Positions 32,254 to 39,857 of a stretch of DNA of 64,000 nucleotides are shown piece after piece (the first letter of the stretch is position 1; the number at the start of each line of letters is the position of its first letter). The notes beneath the pieces were generated by a model. It ran no database searches. It was not told where the DNA came from and worked only from the letters and a program-made list of their open reading frames with translations. The stretch is from NCBI RefSeq assembly GCF_028890485.2, contig NZ_JARCHV010000002.1, forward strand, positions 682,001-746,000, read 5' to 3'. This DNA is from Planococcus sp. SK3692 (GTDB lineage Bacteria > Bacillota > Bacilli > Bacillales_A > Planococcaceae). Both the position numbers and the translations under genes were made by a program.

Positions 32254-33400
32254 TATAGCTTTTATTATACCCACATTATCTAAAGGTGGAGCTGAACGAG
32301 TTGTAACTACACTAACCAACTCACAGAATGAAGATATAGATATTTTAGTCTATCATAGAGTTGAAAATGAATATAAAACTAAGGGAAATATTATAAATCT
32401 TGAAATCGATCCATCGCCTAAAATTTCGGGGAAGTTAGTTAATGTGGTTAAAAAAGTTATTAAATTAAAAAGTATTAAGAGAAAGAACAAATACAAAACT
32501 CTTATTTCCTTTCTAGATAATCCTAACTTAATAAATATTCTAACGATGTCTAAGTCGTGCAAGACTATTGTGTCGATTAGAAATAAACAGTCTATGGAAT
32601 ACAGAGGCATTGCTAAAATAATTCATAGAAATGTGGTTCGTTATTTCTATAGTAAAGCCGATACTATTGTTGCAATTTCAGAAGGTGTAAAAAAAGATCT
32701 TATAGATAACTTTGGGATTCCAAAAGAAAAAGTTAAAGTAATATACAATCCTATAGATTTAAAGGAGATACAAAAACTAGCTAAATTAGAGTCAAGTATT
32801 AATATTAATAGAGACTCAAAATTAGAAATAGTAACTTTAGGAAGATTGGTCGAACAAAAAGGTCATACTTACTTGATTAAAGCTCTTAGTGAATACATAT
32901 TAAATGTAGATAAAAGTATTCATCTTACTATTTTAGGCGATGGCCCTAAGAATCAAGAAATTCTTTATCTTATTGAAAATCTTAAGATGGAAAATTATGT
33001 AACGATAATTCCTTTTCAACAGAATCCATTTTCGATTATAAAGGATGCAGATTTGTTTGTTTTATCATCAATTTATGAAGGATTTGGTAATGTGATAGTT
33101 GAAGCTGTAGCACTTGGGCTTCCTATAATCTCTACAGACTGTGAAGCGGGTCCTCGTGAAATCTTGGCGCCAGAATTATCCTTAAATTCAAAAATAGAGT
33201 ATCCATACAATAATGAAAACGGCGTATTAATTTCGCCTCCCAATATTGACGAAGATGCTTTCAAAAAAGAGTTAATTGAAGCAATTGAAATGAAGACAAA
33301 TGAAATAAAATCTATTAAAGATAAAGAAAAAACAGTGAATTCAAAGTTATTAGCGAGATTTAATAATAAAGAAATTTTCGGAGAGTGGCTAAAGTTATGA
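32246..33400 (+). CDS. GT4 family glycosyltransferase
   Basis: This 384-aa GT-B protein starts MSNIAFIIPTLSKGGAERVVTTL, the standard GT4 N-terminus. It has IVAISEGVKKDL, VTLGRLVEQKGHTYLIKAL, LTILGDGPKNQEI, and LSSIYEGFGNVIVEAVALGLPIISTDCEAGPREIL with the E(x)7E pair. The AGPREIL ending is typical of enzymes that use UDP-GlcNAc, UDP-Glc or UDP-GalNAc. Its start overlaps the polymerase gene and its stop overlaps the acetyltransferase start, so the three are coupled. Confidence 0.9.
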   Translation: MSNIAFIIPTLSKGGAERVVTTLTNSQNEDIDILVYHRVENEYKTKGNIINLEIDPSPKISGKLVNVVKKVIKLKSIKRKNKYKTLISFLDNPNLINILTMSKSCKTIVSIRNKQSMEYRGIAKIIHRNVVRYFYSKADTIVAISEGVKKDLIDNFGIPKEKVKVIYNPIDLKEIQKLAKLESSININRDSKLEIVTLGRLVEQKGHTYLIKALSEYILNVDKSIHLTILGDGPKNQEILYLIENLKMENYVTIIPFQQNPFSIIKDADLFVLSSIYEGFGNVIVEAVALGLPIISTDCEAGPREILAPELSLNSKIEYPYNNENGVLISPPNIDEDAFKKELIEAIEMKTNEIKSIKDKEKTVNSKLLARFNNKEIFGEWLKL

Positions 33401-33954
33401 ATATCAATAAAATACTGTCCCGATATCACAAGTATCTAGGGAATAAAGAAAAATACTACTATAAGTATGCAGTTGCTGAAGCTAAACAAATGGGAGTTAA
33501 AGTAGGGGAAGGTTGTCGTTTTTTTTCCACTAATTTTTCTTCAGAGCCCTATCTGATAACAATAGGAAATAATGTAACCATAACAGTCGGAGTTAGATTT
33601 ATAACACATGATGGTGGAATGTGGACGGTGCGTAAGGCTAGACCAGAGTATGAATATGCCAATATAGTAGGCAAAATTGTAATAGGTGATAATGTTTTTG
33701 TGGGTATGGATAGCCTCTTGCTCCCTGGGATAAGCATTGGCGACAATTCAATAGTTGCAGCAGGAAGTGTCGTAACGAAAAGTTTTCCTAGTAACTCTGT
33801 AATAGGGGGGAATCCAGCTAGGCTAATCACCGATTTAGACACTTATATCGACCGTAATAAAAACTTATATGTAAATACTTTGAACTTATCTGAAGATAAA
33901 AAAAATGAGTATATTAAAAAAGAAGTTCACAATATACCATTTAGGAAAAAGTGA
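33397..33954 (+). CDS. hexapeptide-repeat acetyltransferase
   Basis: This 185-aa left-handed beta-helix protein carries ITIGNNVTITVGVRFITHDGGMW with the catalytic-type His, then IVIGDNVFVGMDSLLLPGISIGDNSIVAAGSVVTKSFPSNSVIGGNPARLI, the standard xenobiotic or capsule acetyltransferase C-terminus. It would O-acetylate a sugar of the repeat unit with acetyl-CoA. ATG 33397 overlaps the stop of the preceding glycosyltransferase (ATGA) and has GGAGAG upstream; GTG 33385 lies within that site. The next gene starts two nt after the stop. Confidence 0.88.
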   Translation: MNINKILSRYHKYLGNKEKYYYKYAVAEAKQMGVKVGEGCRFFSTNFSSEPYLITIGNNVTITVGVRFITHDGGMWTVRKARPEYEYANIVGKIVIGDNVFVGMDSLLLPGISIGDNSIVAAGSVVTKSFPSNSVIGGNPARLITDLDTYIDRNKNLYVNTLNLSEDKKNEYIKKEVHNIPFRKK

Positions 33955-33955
33955 A

Positions 33956-35359
33956 ATGAAATCAAAGTCTGTTCATTACATTATTTCTACAATTATTTCT
34001 GGTATTTCTGGATTCTTTTTAATTGCTATTTTAACAAAAAGTTTTGATCCTATTTCTTTTGGTGAGTATTCTCTGGTTATAATTACTGTTGGTTTATTAA
34101 ATACTGTACTTATTAGCTGGATGACGCAGTCAATAATCAGGATGTACAAAAAAGACCATGATACTAGTTTAATGTTAAGTACCTCTACTTTGATGTTACT
34201 CTCAACATTGTTTATATACATAATCCTAAGCAGTTTAATATATGTTATTACAGATAGTAAAACAATTTTAATTGCAGTTGGAATTTTATTTATTGCCGAG
34301 AGTCTATTTTTATATGCAACCTCTTTTTTACGTGCTTTAAATAATGCGAAGTTATATAATATGAGTCTTTCTTCAAATTGGATTCTGAAAATTGCTCTCG
34401 TCTATCTATCTCTAAATTATGGAGTTGAAAATATATTTTCAGTTATTTCTGTACTATCCCTACCACCGTTATTTATAGGATTTAGTATTGTAATCTATTT
34501 GTTCTCAAACAGTTATAATAAGTTTGATTTTTTTTCTAAACAGATTTTTAAAGATTTTTTTAAGTATGGTTCTTCATTAATAGGCCTAGCATCCATGCAA
34601 TGGATAATGGCATCTTCTGATAGATATATCCTAAGGATTTATAATATGGATTATGAACTAGGTATTTATTCTCTTGGCTATTCTTTATCTTCAAATATTT
34701 ACAATGTCTTCATAACATTTCTGTTATTAATATCATATCCTTTAATCATAAAAGCTTATGATGAAGGTGGTAAAGTCAGTGCGGAAAGTAGTATTAAGAC
34801 ACAATATACGTTTTATCTTTTAATAATACTTCCTGTTTCTATTGGACTTACATTTTTAGGAAAAGAAACTATTCTACTAATAAGTTCTGAAGATTATCTA
34901 GAAAGTTATTGGATATTAATTATTACTAATGTAGGTATGATAATTTATGGAACAATATTTTACATAAATAAATGTTGGGAACTTACCAAGAATACAGCAA
35001 TGATATTTATGAATAGTATATATAGCGCTGTCATAAATATTGTTTTCACCATTATTTTGGTGCCTGTTATTGGAGGCCTAGGCGCTGCTATTGGAACATT
35101 AGCTGGCTATACATTCTTTTTAGCAATAGCCTACTCAAAATCTAAAGTTGTAATGAAAATAAGCCTCGATTTTGTCATGCTGAAAAAAATTAGTATTGCT
35201 ACAGGTGTAATGGGACTAACTGTTCTTTTAATTAAGCTTTTACTCCCATTTACAATATATAGTTATGTAATTGTGATTTTTTTGGGTATAGCAACTTACT
35301 TAATAATGTTAAAAGTTCTCGGCATATCTTATCTTTTAAAAAGACTGTTAAAAAACTAA
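33956..35359 (+). CDS. Wzx-type polysaccharide flippase
   Basis: This 467-aa protein has about twelve to fourteen hydrophobic segments, the first being YIISTIISGISGFFLIAILTK with GEYSLV after it. This is the usual start of polysaccharide-transporter (PST/MATE-like) flippases. It would turn the lipid-linked repeat unit over to the outer face for the polymerase. ATG 33956 follows the acetyltransferase stop directly; a longer frame from 33905 overlaps that gene and lacks a ribosome site. It is the last gene of the AT-rich core before a 178-nt gap and galE. Confidence 0.88.
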   Translation: MKSKSVHYIISTIISGISGFFLIAILTKSFDPISFGEYSLVIITVGLLNTVLISWMTQSIIRMYKKDHDTSLMLSTSTLMLLSTLFIYIILSSLIYVITDSKTILIAVGILFIAESLFLYATSFLRALNNAKLYNMSLSSNWILKIALVYLSLNYGVENIFSVISVLSLPPLFIGFSIVIYLFSNSYNKFDFFSKQIFKDFFKYGSSLIGLASMQWIMASSDRYILRIYNMDYELGIYSLGYSLSSNIYNVFITFLLLISYPLIIKAYDEGGKVSAESSIKTQYTFYLLIILPVSIGLTFLGKETILLISSEDYLESYWILIITNVGMIIYGTIFYINKCWELTKNTAMIFMNSIYSAVINIVFTIILVPVIGGLGAAIGTLAGYTFFLAIAYSKSKVVMKISLDFVMLKKISIATGVMGLTVLLIKLLLPFTIYSYVIVIFLGIATYLIMLKVLGISYLLKRLLKN

Positions 35360-35537
35360 TTTTTTACTAACCTGTTCTTTTGATAGTAGTATTTATTTAA
35401 TTGATATAATCATTTGATTTAACATTATATTACGAAAAATTTAAAAATAAACGGAGTTAATTAAGATTATAATAAATAAGCGCTTATAAAACTTAATATG
35501 TTCATTTTAATATGGATATTATAAAAGGAGTTAATTT

Positions 35538-36518
35538 ATGTCAGTTTTAGTTTGTGGTGGTGCAGGTTATATTGGAAGCCATACTGTAAAAGAATTGGTT
35601 AGGAAATATGAAGTAATTGTACTTGATAACTTGTCTACAGGTTTTACTTTTTTATTAGATGATCAAGTTACCTTTATAAAAGGAGATTTAGGAGATTCGG
35701 TTATTTTAGATAAAATTTTTACTGATTATCAAATTGATGCGGTTTTTCACTTTGCTGCTAATAGTTTAGTTAGTGAATCGGTTCAAAATCCTTTAAAGTA
35801 TTATATTAATAATGTTCAATCAACAATTACTCTTCTTGATAAGATGGTTGAATATAAAGTGAACAAATTTATTTTTTCTTCTACTGCAGCGACATATGGA
35901 AAACCAGATAAGGATTTAATTGTTGAAGAAACAACAACAAATCCAATAAACCCTTATGGGCTCTCAAAATTAATGGTAGAACAAATACTAACAAGTTTAG
36001 CATTAGTATATGATTTTAAATACGTAGTTCTACGCTACTTCAATGCAGCAGGAGCTCATAAATCGGGTGAAATTGGGGAATGCCACAATCCAGAAACGCA
36101 CTTAATCCCTATTATTTTGAAACATCTTTTGGGAGATGTAGATAAGATTTCTATTTATGGAACAGATTATGAAACTAAAGATGGTACATGCATACGAGAC
36201 TATATTCATGTTACAGACTTAGCTAATGCTCATATGGCAGCCTATGAAAGTCTTATAAAAAATCGGATTTCAAATGAAGTTTACAATCTTGGTAATGGAG
36301 CCGGATATTCTGTAAAAGAAATTATCGAAGTATGCGAATCGGTGTCTGGGAAGGAGGCTACTGTAGAAATTGTACCTAGAAGGAATGGAGATCCTGCTGT
36401 TTTGGTAGCCTCATCGGAAAAGGCAAAAAGAGATTTAGCGTGGGAACCGCAAAATGACCTTCATACGATTATAAAAACTGCATGGGAATGGCATAAAAAA
36501 GAAAAATTTAAACGATAA
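35538..36518 (+). CDS. galE: UDP-glucose 4-epimerase
   Basis: This 326-aa extended SDR protein has the NAD loop GGAGYIGSHT at residues 7-16, the FHFAANSLVSESV motif, FSSTAATYG and the catalytic YGLSK. Further GalE marks are LRYFNAAGA, DGTCIRDYIHV, and YNLGNGAGYSV. It interconverts UDP-glucose and UDP-galactose, giving a galactose donor for the polymer. It has an AAAAGGAG ribosome site and a 178-nt AT-rich leader that may hold its own promoter. A strong terminator 160 nt downstream ends the locus. Confidence 0.93.
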   Translation: MSVLVCGGAGYIGSHTVKELVRKYEVIVLDNLSTGFTFLLDDQVTFIKGDLGDSVILDKIFTDYQIDAVFHFAANSLVSESVQNPLKYYINNVQSTITLLDKMVEYKVNKFIFSSTAATYGKPDKDLIVEETTTNPINPYGLSKLMVEQILTSLALVYDFKYVVLRYFNAAGAHKSGEIGECHNPETHLIPIILKHLLGDVDKISIYGTDYETKDGTCIRDYIHVTDLANAHMAAYESLIKNRISNEVYNLGNGAGYSVKEIIEVCESVSGKEATVEIVPRRNGDPAVLVASSEKAKRDLAWEPQNDLHTIIKTAWEWHKKEKFKR

Positions 36519-36939
36519 TTGCAAAAAATCGAAGTATGCATTGTTTTTCTTTCCTCAAATAGTAGCTGCCAATTTCTAGATGCATACTATGGTTGTCATA
36601 AAAACTTAGAGAAAAAAGTATCGAAAATTGAAGTTACTAAATTTCATCCATTAAGATATCTTTTTACTTGATTAAGAACTGAGTGTACTAATGCTTTGTA
36701 AGCATTAGTACACTCAGTTTTTTAAATTCAAATTTTATTGTAAAATAAATAATATTTTGTTAATTTTGGAATTAAAATACATTAAATTGAATTTAAATAA
36801 TTGTTTATTAATAGAATTGCTTGATTTTTAAAAAAACAATGTACATATATACCTAAAAGTATTATGATAATTTATGAGTATTCAGAATTATTAGTTTATT
36901 TTTCATGCTTGAAAAAGAATTGTAGAAAGGGGCTTTAAT
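36519..36939. other. terminator and AT-rich promoter region
   Basis: 421 nt that hold the long hairpin terminator at 36677-36724, followed by an extremely AT-rich stretch before the lyase-like gene. The ribosome site AGAAAGGGG lies at about 36925. No other coding or repeat signal was seen. Confidence 0.5.
36677..36724 (+). terminator. 20-bp perfect-stem terminator of the exopolysaccharide operon
   Basis: AACTGAGTGTACTAATGCTT and its exact complement enclose a 3-nt loop, followed by five T. The preceding A-rich side makes it possibly active on both strands. Confidence 0.93.
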
Positions 36940-39045
36940 ATGGAACTAAAGAAGAAAGTGATGTTTTTTTGCTTTTTGTTTTTATTCCTTTTTTTAGCAT
37001 CTTCGAGTCCAAAGGCGGATTATTCTTTAGGTTTTGAAAACGTGACTATTTCTTCTGGATTATTGTTTGATCGTACTATGAAGTATGAGCTCCATAAAGA
37101 AATAAGTGGACGTTGGTTTGTACCAAATAAAGAGGATATTTGGATTGATAGCAATATTTCAAAAAGTGGGAGAAATTCAATAGGATTTAAATTGAATCCG
37201 ATGGAAAGTAGGGTAGAACTCAAAGTAGGGGACATGAAAAATAATCAAACAAAATTTGTTAAGTTTAGCATATTTGTACCGTCTGATTATGAACCACCTA
37301 CAGATTGGAATTTATTTGCTCAATGGTGGCAAGGAGCACCTGCCTCGCCTCCTGTAGCATTTGAGTTTGTTCCTAATTTAAAACCTTTACAATTTAAAAT
37401 TCTAACAAGAGAGGGCAATTCAGAAAAGAGTAATATAATCACTCACTATACCAATACGATAAAAACAAACGATTGGACAGATTTTATTATAAAATTGAAA
37501 ATCGATAATAGCGCAGAAAACGCTGGAATATTAAAAGTTTGGCAAAACGATAATGTCATAGTTGATTACCAAGGAAAAGTCGGTTATTCAGATCTATACA
37601 AATATACTAACTTTAGATTTGGAGTTTATCGTTCGGAAAGAAATAATTCACTCGTGAAGTTGTATTTTGACGAAGTGAAAATGGGTAGCTCTTATGTGGA
37701 TGAAGTGAATGATCAGTCGGTTAAAGTTACTGGTAAAGCAGAGCCCTATTCTATAATTAATATTAATGTAGAAAAGATGGTTATTGGTACTGCAACAGTT
37801 GCACAAGATGGCCAATTTTCGGTTTCAATTCCTAAGCAAAAAGCAGAAACGAAACTAAGTGTGATTGCTACTGATAGTGCGGTAAATAACAGCCATGTAA
37901 CAACTGTGTTAGTAAATGATGTTACTCCACCACCTGCCCCAGTGGTAAATCATTTGACGGAAAAAACAACTAGTATTAATGGTGCTGCCGAAGCGGACAG
38001 CGAAATTGTTATTAAAGCGGGAACAAAAGAATTAATTCGTGGAAAAGCTGATTTTAGTGGAAAATTCAACTTCACTATTGAACGGCAACCTGTTGGTACA
38101 ATTATAGTTTTAGTCGCAAAGGATAGTGCTGGAAATAGAAGTGTTGAAACCATAACAATAGTAGCCAAAGATGCAGTTCAGATAGATCGTATTGCGGGTA
38201 CTGATCGTTTAACAACTGCGCTTGCAATCTCTAAAAGCGGTTGGCATACTGCTCATACTATAGTGCTTGCCACAGCAAGTGACTTTCCTGATGCATTAGC
38301 AGGTGGACCACTCGCATACCAGGAAGACGCCCCCATTCTTCTGACGCGAAACAAATCATTAAATGTTGAAACCAAACAAGAAATTAAACGCCTCAGTGCT
38401 AAAAAGGTACTAATTCTTGGCAGCGAAAGCGCAGTTTCCAAAGAAGTGGAAGCCGAGCTGAAGCAAATGAATTTGGTTGTGGAGCGAATCGGTGGACAAA
38501 CGCGCTTTGAAACGGCGGCTTTGATTGCAGGAAAAATGAAATCAGATAAAGTGGTTGTGGCCAATGGATTAAACTTCTCAGATGTCTTATCTGTGTCTTC
38601 CTACGCAGCGAAGAATGGAGTACCGATTCTTTTAACACGTAAGGACCATTTGCCGGAAGAAACGCAAATAGCACTGAAGAACAAATCATCTAGCTATGTA
38701 ATTGGCAACACTGGTGCTGTAAGCGAAAGAGTCTTAAAGGATTTGCCGAAACCGACACGACTTGGTGGAAAAGACCGTTACGAAACGGGCTATGTCGTAG
38801 CAACGACACTAGCACTTGGTACGAATAAAGCGTATATCGCAACAGGGATGAAATTTCCAGATGCGTTAGCGGGATCTGTCCTAGCAGCAAAAAACGATGC
38901 GCCAATCTTACTCGTTCGTCCTGCTGCCATTCCAGAAGCTACGAGCAAACAGTTGTTCGCGTATAGTGGTTTCTCAATTTTTGGAGGTACAGGTGCTGTG
39001 ACTGATAGTGTGGTGATTTTACTGGATGAAGCGTTAAAAAAATAA
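36940..39045 (+). CDS. secreted polysaccharide-lyase-like protein with Ig-like and CWB2 wall-binding repeats
   Basis: This 701-aa protein has a signal peptide (about 1-27). Residues 30-250 are a concanavalin-like jelly-roll resembling the heparin-lyase-like PL20/Polysacc_lyase family, with KFSIFVPSDYEPPTDWNLFAQWW, a WTDFIIKLKID strand and a FRFGVYRSER strand. Two bacterial Ig-like repeats follow (about 258-410; KVTGKAEPYSIININV and SINGAAEADSEIVIKAG). Three CWB2 repeats from 416 have RIAGTDRLTTALAIS, RIGGQTRFETAALIA and RLGGKDRYETGYVVA, which hold it to secondary wall polymers. The N-terminal half is AT-rich like the neighbouring cluster, while the CWB2 part has the composition of the resident genome. 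Confidence 0.82.
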   Translation: MELKKKVMFFCFLFLFLFLASSSPKADYSLGFENVTISSGLLFDRTMKYELHKEISGRWFVPNKEDIWIDSNISKSGRNSIGFKLNPMESRVELKVGDMKNNQTKFVKFSIFVPSDYEPPTDWNLFAQWWQGAPASPPVAFEFVPNLKPLQFKILTREGNSEKSNIITHYTNTIKTNDWTDFIIKLKIDNSAENAGILKVWQNDNVIVDYQGKVGYSDLYKYTNFRFGVYRSERNNSLVKLYFDEVKMGSSYVDEVNDQSVKVTGKAEPYSIININVEKMVIGTATVAQDGQFSVSIPKQKAETKLSVIATDSAVNNSHVTTVLVNDVTPPPAPVVNHLTEKTTSINGAAEADSEIVIKAGTKELIRGKADFSGKFNFTIERQPVGTIIVLVAKDSAGNRSVETITIVAKDAVQIDRIAGTDRLTTALAISKSGWHTAHTIVLATASDFPDALAGGPLAYQEDAPILLTRNKSLNVETKQEIKRLSAKKVLILGSESAVSKEVEAELKQMNLVVERIGGQTRFETAALIAGKMKSDKVVVANGLNFSDVLSVSSYAAKNGVPILLTRKDHLPEETQIALKNKSSSYVIGNTGAVSERVLKDLPKPTRLGGKDRYETGYVVATTLALGTNKAYIATGMKFPDALAGSVLAAKNDAPILLVRPAAIPEATSKQLFAYSGFSIFGGTGAVTDSVVILLDEALKK

Positions 39046-39118
39046 TAATGAGGAGACTAGAGGGGGAGATGAAGAATACACTATGATTTTTTTCTCTGTG
39101 CGTGAAACAATTTATGTC

Positions 39119-39158
39119 AAAAGCCAGTAGTCGGTTCATTGAACTAATTGCTGGCTTT
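39119..39158. terminator. probable bidirectional terminator
   Basis: AAAAGCCAG pairs with CTGGCTTT, with an inner GTTCA/TGAAC dyad in the loop. It lies between the convergent lyase-like and YrhK-like genes. Confidence 0.65.
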
Positions 39159-39243
39159 ATCTATTCCTTTTATACAGTTGAAAAAGGTAATTAGAAAGTA
39201 AATCATGCAGTATTCTATAAAAATCATCCGTGCCGACTGTTCA

Positions 39244-39541
39244 TTAAGCGCTTTTGTTCCCAGAGTCAACTTTTCCTGATTGAATATTCTTCAAGTGAAC
39301 TTCGCTGAATATCCGCATCAGTGGGCGAACTAACAGCTCGATGCTTCCCAAGAGGAAAAACCAAATTGCTATCGTTTCGGTTTCCTTCCAAAAGAACAAA
39401 ATACTGCCGATTATAAACCAAACGGCGATCAGTACATCGTTTAAATTGTAGTAAAACTTATATTGGTTGCGAATAAAGAGTTCATGGTTTTTTTGAACTA
39501 ATATCAATTTCCGAACGATCATTTTCATCTTTTTGTGTCAT
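39244..39541 (-). CDS. YrhK-family membrane protein with probable one-base frameshift
   Basis: The main frame gives NHELFIRNQYKFYYNLNDVLIAVWFIIGSILFF and a second helix IAIWFFLLGSIELLVRPLMR, the YrhK-domain pattern of two helices. The only good ribosome site (AAGGAGGTG, plus 39551-39559) serves ATG 39541 nine nt away. That start reads MTQKDENDRSEIDISSKK in another frame and stops within a run of seven A (plus 39488-39494). One A fewer would join it to NHELFIRN. The alternative ATG 39528 in the main frame has no ribosome site and gives an odd basic leader. Either a disrupted gene, slippage, or a sequence error. Confidence 0.6.
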
Positions 39542-39857
39542 TAGTGAATGCACCTCCTTAAAAAATTCTTCAAATCTTTTTCTTCATATATAAGTATGTC
39601 TCGCTTCAATTGTTGTCTACGACAAATTCAAAAGGGTTAATAGATTTTCGATTCATCAGTGGTCGGGCAATTGGTAAAAGAACAGCTGCTAGCGATTTTG
39701 GCGAGAGTGATTCTTACGGGAACGCTTCTTTACATGCATAATTGCTATGTCAGTAAGTAACCGCTTACTTTATTTCGTTATTTTCAAAATTGGTATAGAC
39801 AACTATACCTTTGAAAGATATAGTAATCTTAAGAATACATAAAGGGGTGGAAATTTT
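39542..39857. other. divergent regulatory region between the YrhK-like gene and the nag operon
   Basis: 316 nt containing the YrhK ribosome site, a stretch with no clear feature, and the nag operator candidate at 39792-39809 followed by a GGGGTGG ribosome site for nagE. Confidence 0.5.
39792..39809. promoter_or_regulatory. dyad operator candidate for NagR, upstream of nagE
   Basis: GGTATAG and CTATACC form perfect 7-bp arms around ACAA. It resembles the GGTNTAGACNA-type operators known for GntR/HutC-family amino-sugar regulators, and a HutC-type regulator is encoded in the same operon. It lies about 50 nt before the nagE start codon, where it would overlap or follow a promoter. Confidence 0.65.
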
